From Fretibacterium sp. OH1220_COT-178 (lineage in GTDB: Bacteria > Synergistota > Synergistia > Synergistales > Aminobacteriaceae): a stretch of 64,000 nt of DNA. The notes beneath the pieces were generated by a model, which had not been told where the DNA came from, ran no database searches, and worked only from the letters and a program-made list of their open reading frames with translations. The DNA is taken from assembly GCF_003860125.1 (NCBI RefSeq), contig NZ_RQYL01000002.1:62001-126000 (forward strand), given 5' to 3'. A program made the position numbers and the translations under genes. Shown here one piece after another: positions 37,006 to 45,394 of this stretch; the first letter of the stretch is position 1; every line of letters begins with the position of its first letter.

Positions 37006-37038
37006 GAAGGGCCTTTCCCCAAGCGGGAAAGGCCCTTC
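37006..37038 (-). terminator. Hairpin downstream of tmRNA
   Basis: A 14-bp perfect stem (GAAGGGCCTTTCCC with GGGAAAGGCCCTTC, loop CAAGC) lies ~50 bases beyond the tmRNA 3' end. No T run follows on the reverse strand, so it may act as a processing or weak termination stem. Confidence 0.6.
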
Positions 37039-37085
37039 CTTAAAATTAACCCCGACAAGTCAACGGTTGCGTCGAGGATTTTCGT

Positions 37086-37440
37086 TGGTGGAGGCGGGGG
37101 GAATCGAACCCCCGTCCGACATGGGCCGACCGTGGCGGCACTACAGGCTTAGTTCTCTTTTAATTGTCGTCCAAGGTTAGGCAGAGAACGGCCTTCCTCT
37201 TTCCAAGACCTCTGATCTTTTCCACCCCGGCGAGATCCGACGCGAAGCGGAGCATCCACCTGAAATGACGTCTCCGGCGGGCCGGCGGAGGAGCCCATCC
37301 TTCAACGTGGCAGGCTTAAGCCGCCAGTGCGTAGTTATTGTCGACGTTTATCGTCTTGCCCGAATGTTTAACGAGGATTACGGACGTAACTCGGCCTGCT
37401 CCTCCAGATCCTCCACACGCCGTCGAAACCTGTCGCCCCC
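37086..37440 (-). ncRNA. ssrA: Transfer-messenger RNA
   Basis: On the reverse strand the RNA begins GGGGGCGACAGGTTTCGACG and ends with a T-arm (GGTTCGATTCCCCCCGCC) and an encoded CCA at 37086. The acceptor arms GGGGGCG and CGCCTCC pair with one G-U. The tag frame ends ...NNYALAA-TAA; the proposed tag peptide is GKTINVDNNYALAA with GGC as the resume codon. tmRNA rescues stalled ribosomes and tags the product for proteolysis. It is encoded just downstream of its partner smpB. Confidence 0.96.
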
Positions 37441-37597
37441 TAAACAGACAGCCAGCTCTCTGTGGTTGTAAACCGCAGAGGCTGTGTCGGTCGCTTGCGT
37501 CGCAACGAAGCCTCATGGCTTCCTCCTCGACGCAAAACAATCGCACGCCAATAGATTCAATCCCCTCTTTTCCGAGGGGCATGGCCCCCTTGGCGAT

Positions 37598-38065
37598 TCA
37601 GTCCTCATAGCGTCCTCTATGCCTCACGGCACGAGCGATATCCCGCTTGGCGTCCCGATCCGCAAGGGCATCGCGCTTGTCATAAGAGGTCTTCCCCTTT
37701 GCCAAGGCAAGCTCCACCTTGGCCCTGCGTCCATCCTTGATGTAGACTGAAAGGGGAATAAGGGTCAACCCCTTTTCCCGAACCTTGCCCCCCAGACGGA
37801 CCAGTTCCTGACGATGGACCAGCAGTTTCCTGTTCCGCTCCGGCTCATGATTGTAATAGCTCCCCTTTTCGTAGGGAGAGACATGCATTCCCATCAGCCA
37901 AAGCTCGCCTTTCTCGATCGAGGCATAGGAATCCTTTAAATTCAGGTTGCCTGACCGGACGCTCTTGATCTCCGTTCCCGTCAGGACAAGGCCACATTCA
38001 AGAGAATCGAGGATGAAGTAGTCGTGCCTTGCCTTGCGGTTTTGAGCCACAATCTTGTTCGCCAA
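37598..38065 (-). CDS. smpB: SsrA-binding protein
   Basis: The protein has about 155 residues. I favour TTG 38065, 8 bases after AAAGGAGG, giving the classic N-terminus MANKIVAQNRKARHDY. ATG 38071 lies too close to the ribosome site, and ATG 38095 overlaps the promoter. Conserved blocks are GLVLTGTEIKSVRSGNLNLK, HVSPYEKGSYYNHEPERNRKLL and KGKTSYDKRDALADRDAKRD. SmpB carries tmRNA into stalled ribosomes. It lies on the same strand as ssrA, 157 bases upstream of it. Confidence 0.95.
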   Translation of the reverse strand: MANKIVAQNRKARHDYFILDSLECGLVLTGTEIKSVRSGNLNLKDSYASIEKGELWLMGMHVSPYEKGSYYNHEPERNRKLLVHRQELVRLGGKVREKGLTLIPLSVYIKDGRRAKVELALAKGKTSYDKRDALADRDAKRDIARAVRHRGRYED

Positions 38066-38098
38066 CCTCATCCCCTCCTTTCTCTTCAATAGCATTTT

Positions 38099-38126
38099 AT
38101 TATATCAATTTTCCTTTTTTTGTAAA
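38099..38126 (-). promoter_or_regulatory. Promoter of smpB
   Basis: On the reverse strand TTTACA (38126-38121) and TATAAT (38104-38099) are spaced by 16 bases, directly upstream of smpB. Confidence 0.7.
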
Positions 38127-38148
38127 GGATCAAATCCTCCATACGAAC

Positions 38149-39267
38149 TCAAAGATAAACTCGGGAAACCCGTCGCGAAAAAGAGGTCATCACCTCATAG
38201 GGAATCGTACCTCGCAGCTCGGCGATCTCCTGCACGGTGATCTCCGCCTCCCCCTGACGTCCGATCAGAACGACCTCATCCCCCAGAGCGACGTCATCCA
38301 AGTCCGTGACGTCCACCATCATCTGGTCCATGCAAATCGTCCCCAGAACGGGGCATCTTCGCCCCCGGATCAAGACGGATGTCCTCCCGGACAGACTCCG
38401 GCTCCATCCGTCGGCATACCCAACCGGGACGACGGCGATGCGCTCCCGCCCCCTGGTGATGTAGCGCAGCCCGTAACCGATGCCGCTACAGGGCGCCGTG
38501 TCGTGAAGGGACACTACGGCGCTCTTGAAGGAAAATCCGGGGCGAAGAGTCACCCCATCCGACAGTCCGGGCCCGGGAGATATGCCGTAGAGCATGATCC
38601 CCGGGCGTACCGCATCCAGGTATTTGTCCGGGTGTCCCAAAATGCCCGCACTGTTGCAGAGGTGCCGCGTTCGCACGTCGAGCCCCTTCCGTTTCAGACA
38701 AGCAAGGGCCTTTTCAAACCGTGCGAATTGCATGTTCGTATAGTCGGGCCTTGCTTCATCGGCGACGGCAAAATGGGTAAAAATTCCGTCGATCTCCAAC
38801 CCGGGAAGAGAGAAGAGCTCGTCGGCGACGCCCTCCAACGTCTCAGGGAGAAAGCCGAGCCGCCCCATGCCGCTGTCGATCTTCAAATGCACCCTTGCTC
38901 GCTTCTTTCTCAGAAGCGCCTCCCCGTTCAATTTCCGGGCAAAGGCCACCTCCGCACAGGCACAGATCAGATCATATTCCACTACGGCACCAACGGATTC
39001 CTCAGGCTCCTGTCCCAGAATCAGGATATCCTCGGACAATCCCGCACGACGGAGCTCGAGGGCCTCCCCCAGCCGGGCCACGGCAAAGCTTCCACACCCC
39101 GCCTCACGATAGAGCTGAGCCACCCTGACCGCCCCATGGCCGTAGGCATCGGCCTTGATCACCGCAAATACGCCACGCCACGTCCCAACGAGGGAGCGAA
39201 CGGTCTCGAAATTGTGAAGAAGGGCGCTCAGGGAGATCTCCATGCGGGTCGGAGATACGACAGACAC
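38149..39267 (-). CDS. alr: Alanine racemase
   Basis: The protein has about 372 residues. I chose GTG 39267 because GGAGGTGAT lies 8 bases upstream; an in-frame GTG at 39291 has no ribosome site. The PLP lysine is in VIKADAYGHGA (about residue 36) and the catalytic Tyr in SGIGYGLRY (about 262). Other blocks are KIDSGMGRLGF, HLCNSAGIL, VRPGIMLYG and GTICMDQMMVDVT. It makes D-alanine for the cell wall. The neighbouring AGCS symporter on the same strand upstream would supply alanine, a sensible pairing, though a hairpin lies between them. Confidence 0.95.
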   Translation of the reverse strand: MSVVSPTRMEISLSALLHNFETVRSLVGTWRGVFAVIKADAYGHGAVRVAQLYREAGCGSFAVARLGEALELRRAGLSEDILILGQEPEESVGAVVEYDLICACAEVAFARKLNGEALLRKKRARVHLKIDSGMGRLGFLPETLEGVADELFSLPGLEIDGIFTHFAVADEARPDYTNMQFARFEKALACLKRKGLDVRTRHLCNSAGILGHPDKYLDAVRPGIMLYGISPGPGLSDGVTLRPGFSFKSAVVSLHDTAPCSGIGYGLRYITRGRERIAVVPVGYADGWSRSLSGRTSVLIRGRRCPVLGTICMDQMMVDVTDLDDVALGDEVVLIGRQGEAEITVQEIAELRGTIPYEVMTSFSRRVSRVYL

Positions 39268-39296
39268 CTCGATCACCTCCGGAAGATTCACAGAAA

Positions 39297-39316
39297 GGGG
39301 AGCGCTTTCGCTCCCC
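39297..39316 (-). terminator. Hairpin terminator after the alanine symporter
   Basis: On the reverse strand GGGGAGCG and CGCTCCCC form a perfect 8-bp stem with loop AAAG, followed by TTTC. It lies ~36 bases after the symporter stop and just before alr, so it may reduce read-through into alr. Confidence 0.7.
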
Positions 39317-39352
39317 CTCGCCTACACGTCAGAAATCATGCCAAGTCCCTTT

Positions 39353-40774
39353 TTACCGAAGTTCCCCGTTTCGTCTTTTGTTGTCGAAATCCTTCACGAC
39401 CCTGCGCAGCACCCCCGAGAGGAGCAGGAGACCGATCAGGTTGGGGATGGCCATAAGCCCATTCAACGTATCCGCCATATCCCATAAGGACGTCAAGAAG
39501 GCCTTGGCCCCCGTGCCCAGAATCTGACCTCCGGCGGCCCCGAGCAGGATGAGGGCGATCCATAAAATCTTCATGACGGGCTTGAAGCCCACGCCGAAAA
39601 GATAGGTCGCAGCGGTCTCGGCATACCAGTACCAACCCAGAATCGTCGTGAAGGCAAACAGGGCCAGCCCGACGGAAAGCACATATTTGCCCACTACGGT
39701 CCCCAGGCCCGCCTCAAAAGCGTAGAGCGTGAGCTGGGATCCGGTCAGCTCGGCCTGTCCCGTGAGGGTTCCCGTCGTCATGATGACCAGCGCCGTCATG
39801 GAGCAGATCACGATCGTGTCCATGAAGACCTCGAAAATTCCGTAGAGCCCCTGACGGACGGGATGATCGACATAGGCCGTCGCATGGACCATGGGAGCGG
39901 AACCCAAACCGGCCTCGTTTGAAAACACTCCCCTGGCGATCCCCTTGCTCACCGCAAGCTTCACGGACCAGCCCGCAATAGCGCCGGGCATGGCCATGGG
40001 GTCGCTGAAGGCGTATCTTACGGCCGAGGCGATCGCCTCGGGGATGTGCTGGGCGTTTGTCGCCAGGATGACGATGGATCCGATGATGTAGAACACGGCC
40101 ATGAGGGGCACCAGGTAGGTGGTGACCGTCGAAAGGCTCTTTAGCCCGCCGATGATGACCAGGGCGACAAGAATGGCCAGGACGATGCCGCTGTGAAGCG
40201 GATCGACGCCGAATCCCAGGGAAAGCCCCTCCGCAGTGGAATTGGCCTGAACCGCCGCGCCGATGCCGAAGGAGGCCAGGAAGGCGAAGAGGGCAAAGAG
40301 GATCGCCAACCACTTCTGTCCGGCCCCATGCTCCAGGATGTACATCGTCCCCCCGCGCCAGTCGCCGTGCTCGTCCTTCTTGCGGAAGTGCACTGCCAAA
40401 GCCACCTCGCTGAATTTCGTGCACATGCCGAAGAGGGCCGACACCAGCATCCAGAAAAGCGCTCCGGGCCCTCCCAGGTGAAGTGCCGTCGCCACGCCGG
40501 CGACGTTGCCCGTTCCAACGGTTGCGGCCATCGCAGTCGCCAAGGCGGCAAAAGAGGAGATGGACTTATCCTCCGTCGTCCGCCCGGCCTTCCTCGATCC
40601 GAAAACCTCCTTCAGGGACAAGAGGAAGTAACGCAGCTGCGGAACGCCCAGCAATACGGTGAGGTATACGCCCGTCCCGACCAAGAGGCACAACATGGGG
40701 GTCCCCCAGACAAATCCGTTGATTATGTTGTTGTAATGCACAATCTTTTCCATCAAGGAGATCGGCTCCGTCAT
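39353..40774 (-). CDS. Sodium:alanine symporter, AGCS family
   Basis: The protein has 473 residues with about eleven membrane segments. AGCS signatures: GVYLTVLLGVPQLRY, SFAALATAMAATVGTGNVAGVA, GPGALFWMLVSALFGMCTKFSEVALAV, GGTMYILEHG, IARGVFSNEAGLGSAPMVHA, TTILGWYWYAETAATYLFG. It imports alanine or glycine with Na+. The order symporter then alr suggests uptake feeding racemisation or catabolism. A TATAAT lies about 170 bases upstream on the reverse strand. Confidence 0.95.
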   Translation of the reverse strand: MTEPISLMEKIVHYNNIINGFVWGTPMLCLLVGTGVYLTVLLGVPQLRYFLLSLKEVFGSRKAGRTTEDKSISSFAALATAMAATVGTGNVAGVATALHLGGPGALFWMLVSALFGMCTKFSEVALAVHFRKKDEHGDWRGGTMYILEHGAGQKWLAILFALFAFLASFGIGAAVQANSTAEGLSLGFGVDPLHSGIVLAILVALVIIGGLKSLSTVTTYLVPLMAVFYIIGSIVILATNAQHIPEAIASAVRYAFSDPMAMPGAIAGWSVKLAVSKGIARGVFSNEAGLGSAPMVHATAYVDHPVRQGLYGIFEVFMDTIVICSMTALVIMTTGTLTGQAELTGSQLTLYAFEAGLGTVVGKYVLSVGLALFAFTTILGWYWYAETAATYLFGVGFKPVMKILWIALILLGAAGGQILGTGAKAFLTSLWDMADTLNGLMAIPNLIGLLLLSGVLRRVVKDFDNKRRNGELR

Positions 40775-40940
40775 AGCGACTATCCCTCTCTTTCTTCACC
40801 TGCCGTTTCGCAATCGGCTCGAAAAACGCGAAATCTGCGGCGTCATCCAACGCAGTGGCTCCCTCGCTTTCCCCTCCTCCCAACGACTTCGGTAATTTTT
40901 CCATAATAGGAAAGAAAAAGACTCCTATAAGGTTAAGGTC

Positions 40941-40946
40941 ATTATA
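40941..40946 (-). promoter_or_regulatory. -10 box upstream of the alanine symporter
   Basis: The reverse strand reads GCTATAATGACC here. No convincing -35 is visible. The ~340-base gap between symporter and cupin genes holds this and a possible cupin terminator (a GCCC...GGGC stem at about 41078-41098 followed by T residues). Confidence 0.45.
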
Positions 40947-41113
40947 GCATCGAGCCCTTCCCAAACTCGAGCCTCATTCAAGCGAAAGCAAGCCGCAGAG
41001 GGGGAGAAAAAGCACCCGATCTGCGGCCTTTTTGATCCCGGAGACCAGGCAAGGCTCCGGCTTTTATATCGAAAAACGACGCCCTTTTCAAACGGGCTCG
41101 AATCTCCCCAATC

Positions 41114-41464
41114 CTAACCTCGAGCCTTTTCGGGGAACACCACCACCAGAAGCATCTTGAAGGCCTCCTCGGCAAATACCGCGTGCGGCTTGCGCGAGGG
41201 CATGACCAGGCTCTGTCCGGCCTCCAAAAGGTAATCCCGGCCGGCCACCGTAAGCCTGCCCTTCCCCTCCAGCACCGTGACCATGGCGTCACCATCGGAT
41301 TCGTGCGTGCTGATCTCCTCATTTTTGTCGAAGGCAAAAAGGGTGATGCTCACCGCGTCGTTCTGTGCCAGCGTTCTGCTGACGACCTCGCCCTTGCGCA
41401 CATCGACCTGTGCTGCCAGAGAAAAAACGGCCTCGTGTTCCACATTTTTAATCATCGCGTTCAT
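41114..41464 (-). CDS. Small cupin-domain protein
   Basis: The protein has 116 residues. It is a single cupin barrel with motif 1 ISTHESDGDAMVTVLEGKG and motif 2 EAGQSLVMPSRKPHAV (metal-ligand His in each). Such small cupins bind metals or small ligands; the substrate is unknown. It lies 5 bases after the 4Fe-4S protein gene on the same strand and is almost certainly co-transcribed with it. Cupin plus ferredoxin-like pairs are common in anaerobes and may sense or repair redox stress, but this is a guess. Confidence 0.88.
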   Translation of the reverse strand: MNAMIKNVEHEAVFSLAAQVDVRKGEVVSRTLAQNDAVSITLFAFDKNEEISTHESDGDAMVTVLEGKGRLTVAGRDYLLEAGQSLVMPSRKPHAVFAEEAFKMLLVVVFPEKARG

Positions 41465-41469
41465 ATCCC

Positions 41470-42246
41470 CTAAACCTCCTGTTCCTCAAGAGCACGTCCA
41501 TCGACGGTCACCACGACCACTCGCCAGGGAATCATCTTTCCGCTCGCGGCCAACGCCCGCTTCACGGCATTCTCCATCCCTCCGCAACAGGGCACCTCCA
41601 TACGCACCACCATGACGCTTTTGATGTCGTTGCGCCTCAAAATCTCCGTAAGCTTTTCGGCATAATCCCCCTCATCCAGCTTCGGGCAACCGATGAGCGT
41701 CACGCGATTTTTCATGAACCGCCGATGAAAATCGCCGCACGCAAAGGCCGTACAATCCGCCGCGATCAAAAGATGAGCCTGGTCGAAACAAGCGGCATCG
41801 ACTGGTATGAGCTTGATCTGAACCGGCCATTGAGCCAATTCGCTGCCTGCCGATGCAGCCGGCGCAGTTCCTCCCGCCGGGGCACTCTCCCCCCTGTCCC
41901 GCAGGATGTCCCTCATCCGGCTGCCGGGGCAGCCCCCGATCGGCATACGACGAGGAGCAGCCGTATCCGCCCTTCTCTCCGTATCGCCCCGTTCCGCTTG
42001 GCGGCGGAGCTCCTCCTGGCGAGCCCTCACCGCAGCATCGTCGTAAGGCGCCGCCTCCCGCTCCTCAAAGGCGATGGCCTCTCTCGGGCAGGCCGGCAGG
42101 CAGTCGCCCAAACCGTCGCAATAATCATCCTTGATCAATGTCGCCTTGCCGTCCACAATGGCGATGGCGTTCTCATGGCAGGCCTCGGCACAGAGTCCGC
42201 AGCCGTCGCACTTGTCCTCGTCAATCTTGATAATTCTGCGTATCAC
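41470..42246 (-). CDS. Two-[4Fe-4S] ferredoxin-type protein with C-terminal iron-sulfur-associated domain
   Basis: The protein has 258 residues. Two ferredoxin motifs lie at the N-terminus: CDGCGLCAEACHENAI (residues 13-28), and a second that starts from CDGLGDCLPACPREAI (~43-58). A ~60-residue Ala/Arg/Gly-rich linker follows with an isolated CPGSRM. The C-terminal half has further Cys motifs (LIAADCTAFACGDF, VTLIGCPKLDE, MEVPCCGGMENAV). The overall plan matches the ferredoxin-type 4Fe-4S proteins usually paired with a cupin in strict anaerobes. It likely handles electrons in the cytoplasm. An imperfect TTGC-type palindrome lies upstream. Confidence 0.88.
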   Translation of the reverse strand: MIRRIIKIDEDKCDGCGLCAEACHENAIAIVDGKATLIKDDYCDGLGDCLPACPREAIAFEEREAAPYDDAAVRARQEELRRQAERGDTERRADTAAPRRMPIGGCPGSRMRDILRDRGESAPAGGTAPAASAGSELAQWPVQIKLIPVDAACFDQAHLLIAADCTAFACGDFHRRFMKNRVTLIGCPKLDEGDYAEKLTEILRRNDIKSVMVVRMEVPCCGGMENAVKRALAASGKMIPWRVVVVTVDGRALEEQEV

Positions 42247-42331
42247 TTTTGTTTTCCCCCTCGTCTTCCGCTCTCATCGCCTTATTCCCCCGCGTCGGAC
42301 AGAGGATACGGCAAAAACGCGGAACAATCCA

Positions 42332-42353
42332 TTGCTTTTGCAACAAAATGCAA
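42332..42353 (-). promoter_or_regulatory. Candidate operator for the ferredoxin/cupin pair
   Basis: An imperfect 22-bp palindrome of the form TTGCnTTT-N6-AAAnGCAA lies ~85 bases upstream of the ferredoxin start. Its spacing resembles Crp/Fnr-family sites, though the half-site differs from the E. coli consensus. Confidence 0.4.
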
Positions 42354-42401
42354 TTCAAGCGAGGATCATCCGGCAAAGGTCGGCGGACCTCGGGGATACA
42401 A

Positions 42402-42437
42402 TAAAAAGCCGGGACCGCCCAAAGCTCCGGCGATCCC
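42402..42437 (-). terminator. Intrinsic terminator of the oxidoreductase operon
   Basis: On the reverse strand GGGATCGCC pairs with GGCGGTCCC (one G-U) and is followed by GGCTTTTTATT, ~33 bases after the last gene of the operon. Confidence 0.88.
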
Positions 42438-42469
42438 GACCCCACGTCATTTTCCCCGCCTTCAGAGCC

Positions 42470-43093
42470 TCAATCGGGCAAAGGGGTTTGCTTCAACAGC
42501 CCGTAGCCCGCATCGAAGGCCTGAAGGTTGAGGTCGGCGATCTTCTGAACGGGGAAATGAGCCGCAATGACCTTGCGCAGGGACTCGGGGGACGCGATCT
42601 TCTCGAGTTCCAGAACCCGTCCCACGCAGCCCAGGGCAACCATGTTCGTGACGATCTCGCGCCCCAGCTTCTCACGCGCCGTCCGCACGATAGGGAGCGC
42701 GTAGACGCGGGCGTCGATCCGCCCATGGGTGCTCTCGACGCTTCCTCCGCCATATTCGCCCGTAGGGGCCCCCGGCAGCTCCGTAACGAAGAAATCGTCG
42801 TAGACGATCCGTCCCCCAGGCTTGGTGTCGACGGCGAATTCGTCCGCAGCGGCCTGAGTCAGGATGACCTGCAGGCAGGGGGCGATCACCTTGGGGTAAT
42901 CGATCGGTTCGGAGGATATGACGACCTCCGCCTTCGACTTTCCGCCTCGGGCCTCCGGACCATAGGCCTGGGACTGGACGACGTACAAATCCGACTCGTA
43001 ATGGGTGATCGCCTGACCGATCAGTTCCGTGGCCAGAATGACCCCCTGTCCGCCGGAACCGGCGATGCGAATCTCGAACCTCTCCGCCGCCAT
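42470..43093 (-). CDS. korC: 2-oxoacid:ferredoxin oxidoreductase gamma subunit
   Basis: The protein has 208 residues; ATG 43093 follows GAGGGGG. The gamma subunit has the IRIAGSGGQGVILATELIGQA nucleotide-fold start, then QSQAYGPEARGGKSKAEVVIS, and late LGREIVTNMVALG. It is a core subunit of the enzyme that oxidatively decarboxylates a 2-oxoacid to an acyl-CoA and reduces ferredoxin. The gene order delta-alpha-beta-gamma fits 2-oxoglutarate (Kor) or branched-chain (Vor) enzymes; the substrate is not readable. It is last in the operon, before a strong terminator. Confidence 0.9.
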   Translation of the reverse strand: MAAERFEIRIAGSGGQGVILATELIGQAITHYESDLYVVQSQAYGPEARGGKSKAEVVISSEPIDYPKVIAPCLQVILTQAAADEFAVDTKPGGRIVYDDFFVTELPGAPTGEYGGGSVESTHGRIDARVYALPIVRTAREKLGREIVTNMVALGCVGRVLELEKIASPESLRKVIAAHFPVQKIADLNLQAFDAGYGLLKQTPLPD

Positions 43094-43098
43094 CTTCT

Positions 43099-43917
43099 CT
43101 ACCCCCTCACCTTGTCGATGACATGCTTCTGGTACTGTTCCGTGTACTCCGGAACGTCCTTGTTCACGAACTCGCCGCAGACGATCCTGCCGGACAGCTC
43201 TTCGGGACTCATCGTCTGCGCCTTGGCCAGGGGCACCGAGGCCTCCTTGAAGAAGTTGTAGTTCTCGATGGGAAGCCTGCGGTTGTTCTTTCGGCCGAAC
43301 TGCGTATGACAGTGCGTCACCACCTCGATGACCGAAAACCCCTTCTTTTTGATCCCGTTCGTGATGTACATTTCGGCCTGACGGGGATTTGCAATGGTCG
43401 TTCGGGCTACGTAGGAGGCACCGGCCCCCTCGGCCAGCTTGCAGATGTCGAAGGCGGGATCGATGGCTCCATAGGGGGTCGTGGAGGCCCAAGAGCCGAT
43501 GGGCGTCGTCGGGCTGGCCTGGCCCCCCGTCATTCCATAGATGTTGTTGTTCATGACGATCGCCGTGATGTCGATGTTACGGCGACAGGCGTGGATAAAG
43601 TGGTTGCCGCCGATGGCCGTACAGTCGCCGTCCCCCATCACGTCCACCACGGTCAGCTCCGGGCGGTGCAGTTTGATCCCCGTCGCAAAAGCCAGGGAGC
43701 GGCCGTGGGTGGAGTGAAGCGTGCAGGCGTTGATGTACCCCGCCATGCGGCTGGAGCACCCGATCCCCGAGGCCACTACGGTATTGGCCCTTTCCTTTTT
43801 GAGGGAGATGAGAGCACGGATGAGCGAATGCATGATGATGCCGTGTCCGCACCCCGGACACCAGATATGGGGCATGAAACGCGTTCGGACCCAGCTGAGA
43901 ACCTCTGCGCTCGGCAT
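43099..43917 (-). CDS. korB: 2-oxoacid:ferredoxin oxidoreductase beta (TPP-binding) subunit
   Basis: The protein has 272 residues. I chose ATG 43917, 9 bases after GGAGG and directly after the alpha stop. The thiamine-diphosphate site is VMGDGDCTAIGGNHF followed by the closing Asn in VMNNNIYGMTGGQ. The opening MPHIWCPGCGHGII and GIGCSSR hold conserved Cys residues that may bind a [4Fe-4S] cluster. It is cytoplasmic and partners with the alpha, gamma and delta subunits on either side. Confidence 0.94.
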   Translation of the reverse strand: MPSAEVLSWVRTRFMPHIWCPGCGHGIIMHSLIRALISLKKERANTVVASGIGCSSRMAGYINACTLHSTHGRSLAFATGIKLHRPELTVVDVMGDGDCTAIGGNHFIHACRRNIDITAIVMNNNIYGMTGGQASPTTPIGSWASTTPYGAIDPAFDICKLAEGAGASYVARTTIANPRQAEMYITNGIKKKGFSVIEVVTHCHTQFGRKNNRRLPIENYNFFKEASVPLAKAQTMSPEELSGRIVCGEFVNKDVPEYTEQYQKHVIDKVRG

Positions 43918-43918
43918 G

Positions 43919-45052
43919 TTACGCCACCTCCTCGATCTTGCGTCCAATCTCGGAAGGCTTGAAAAGCTCGCCATTCACGAGGTTCAAAGGCTGGACGTCG
44001 CTCCGCCCGCGGAACAGCCGCTCCACCTCCAGGACCATCTGCCCGCAGTTCAGCTCGGGAACGATGATCGTCTTCGCCCCCAACGCCATCCGGGCCAGCT
44101 CCTGATCGGGGAAGGGCCACAGGGTGATGGGACGGAAGAACCCCGCGGGAATCCCTTTTTTGCGCGCATCACGAACGGCACGCAGGGCGGACCGGCCGAC
44201 GCTGCCATAGGCCACGACCACAATGCTCGCCCCGTCCATGAACTCCGATTCGTACTCGACGATCTCGTTCCTGGCCCGCTCGACCTTGCTCATCAGGCGC
44301 AGCATCTTTTTCTCGATCTCGGGCGGATTGTTCGTCGGAAAGCCCCAGTCGTTGGTGGTGAGGCCGGTGACGTGCCAGGTGTACCCGTCCCCAAAGGATG
44401 CCATGGCGGGCACCCCCGTTACGGGATTGGGCTCGTAGGGCGTGAATTTTTCGGGTGCGACCGAAGGACGCGGCCGGTTCTCCAGCTTGACGGCCGAGGC
44501 ATCCTTCTTGACGATCTTCTCCCGCATGTGTCCCACGACCTCGTCGCTGAGGATCAGTACGGGCTGACGGAAACGCTCCGCCATGTTGAAGGCCTTGATC
44601 GCGAGATCGTAGCACTCCTGCACCGAGGAGGGCGAATAGCAGATCGTCGCGTGGTCGCCGTGGGTACCCCACCGCGCCTGCATGACGTCCTGCTGGGCCG
44701 TCTTCGTCGGCGTTCCGGTCGAAGGTCCTCCGCGCATGACGTCCACGACCACGATGGGAACCTCCGCGATGTAGGCAAGCCCCAAATTCTCCTGCTTCAG
44801 AGAAAATCCGGGCCCGGAGGTCGCCGTCAAAGCCTTGGCCCCGGCGATGGATGCCCCGATGATCGAGGCGATCCCGGCAATCTCGTCCTCCATCTGGATG
44901 AAATGCCCGCCCCGTTTGGGAAGCTCCTCCGCCATCACCTCGGCGATCTCCGTGGAAGGAGTGATGGGATAGCCCCCGAAGAAGTTGCACCCTGCCATGA
45001 GGGCGCCGTGCGCCAAAGCGGTGTTGCCCTGCCAGAAATCGACCTCAGGCAT
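43919..45052 (-). CDS. korA: 2-oxoacid:ferredoxin oxidoreductase alpha subunit
   Basis: The protein has 377 residues; ATG 45052 overlaps the delta stop by 8 bases. Typical alpha blocks are GCNFFGGYPITPSTEIAE, QMEDEIAGIASIIGASIAGA, TATSGPGFSLKQENLG, VVDVMRGGPSTGTPTKTAQQD and WPFPDQELARM. It binds the 2-oxoacid and CoA side of the active site. The STGTPTKT block is typical of 2-oxoglutarate or 2-oxoisovalerate enzymes rather than pyruvate enzymes. This favours Kor/Vor. Confidence 0.94.
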   Translation of the reverse strand: MPEVDFWQGNTALAHGALMAGCNFFGGYPITPSTEIAEVMAEELPKRGGHFIQMEDEIAGIASIIGASIAGAKALTATSGPGFSLKQENLGLAYIAEVPIVVVDVMRGGPSTGTPTKTAQQDVMQARWGTHGDHATICYSPSSVQECYDLAIKAFNMAERFRQPVLILSDEVVGHMREKIVKKDASAVKLENRPRPSVAPEKFTPYEPNPVTGVPAMASFGDGYTWHVTGLTTNDWGFPTNNPPEIEKKMLRLMSKVERARNEIVEYESEFMDGASIVVVAYGSVGRSALRAVRDARKKGIPAGFFRPITLWPFPDQELARMALGAKTIIVPELNCGQMVLEVERLFRGRSDVQPLNLVNGELFKPSEIGRKIEEVA

Positions 45053-45266
45053 CTGCCTCTCCCCCCTTCTCCGTGATCGTTATCGCAAGATCCGGACAGA
45101 TGTTCTCACACTGACGACAACCGATACAGTCGCTCTCCCGCGCTGGGGTCGATTTCAGACGATCGCTCAACTCCAGAACGGATTTGGGACAAACACCGAT
45201 ACACAGGGAGCACCCCTTGCACCACGCGTTGTTCACCCCCACCTTGAACTGCTTCTTTTCAGCCAA
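45045..45266 (-). CDS. korD: 2-oxoacid:ferredoxin oxidoreductase delta (ferredoxin) subunit
   Basis: The protein has about 73 residues from TTG 45266, 10 bases after AAGGGGG; a TTG two codons earlier is nearly as good. Two [4Fe-4S] motifs are present: WCKGCSLCIGVCPKSVLE and CIGCRQCENICPDLAI. It relays electrons from the catalytic subunits to free ferredoxin. It is first in the operon. A CCGAGGA...TCCTCGG stem upstream may separate it from the HD-GYP gene on the same strand. Confidence 0.9.
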   Translation of the reverse strand: MAEKKQFKVGVNNAWCKGCSLCIGVCPKSVLELSDRLKSTPARESDCIGCRQCENICPDLAITITEKGGEADA

Positions 45267-45394
45267 CGGCAACACACCCCCTTGAGATTTGCAAAAGACG
45301 AGACAAGAAATTCCGAGGACCGCCAGACGATCGGCACGATCCTCGGAAGGTACTGCACTCGAGCGAAAAGTCTGCGGGTTCGGCTTCCATCCCC

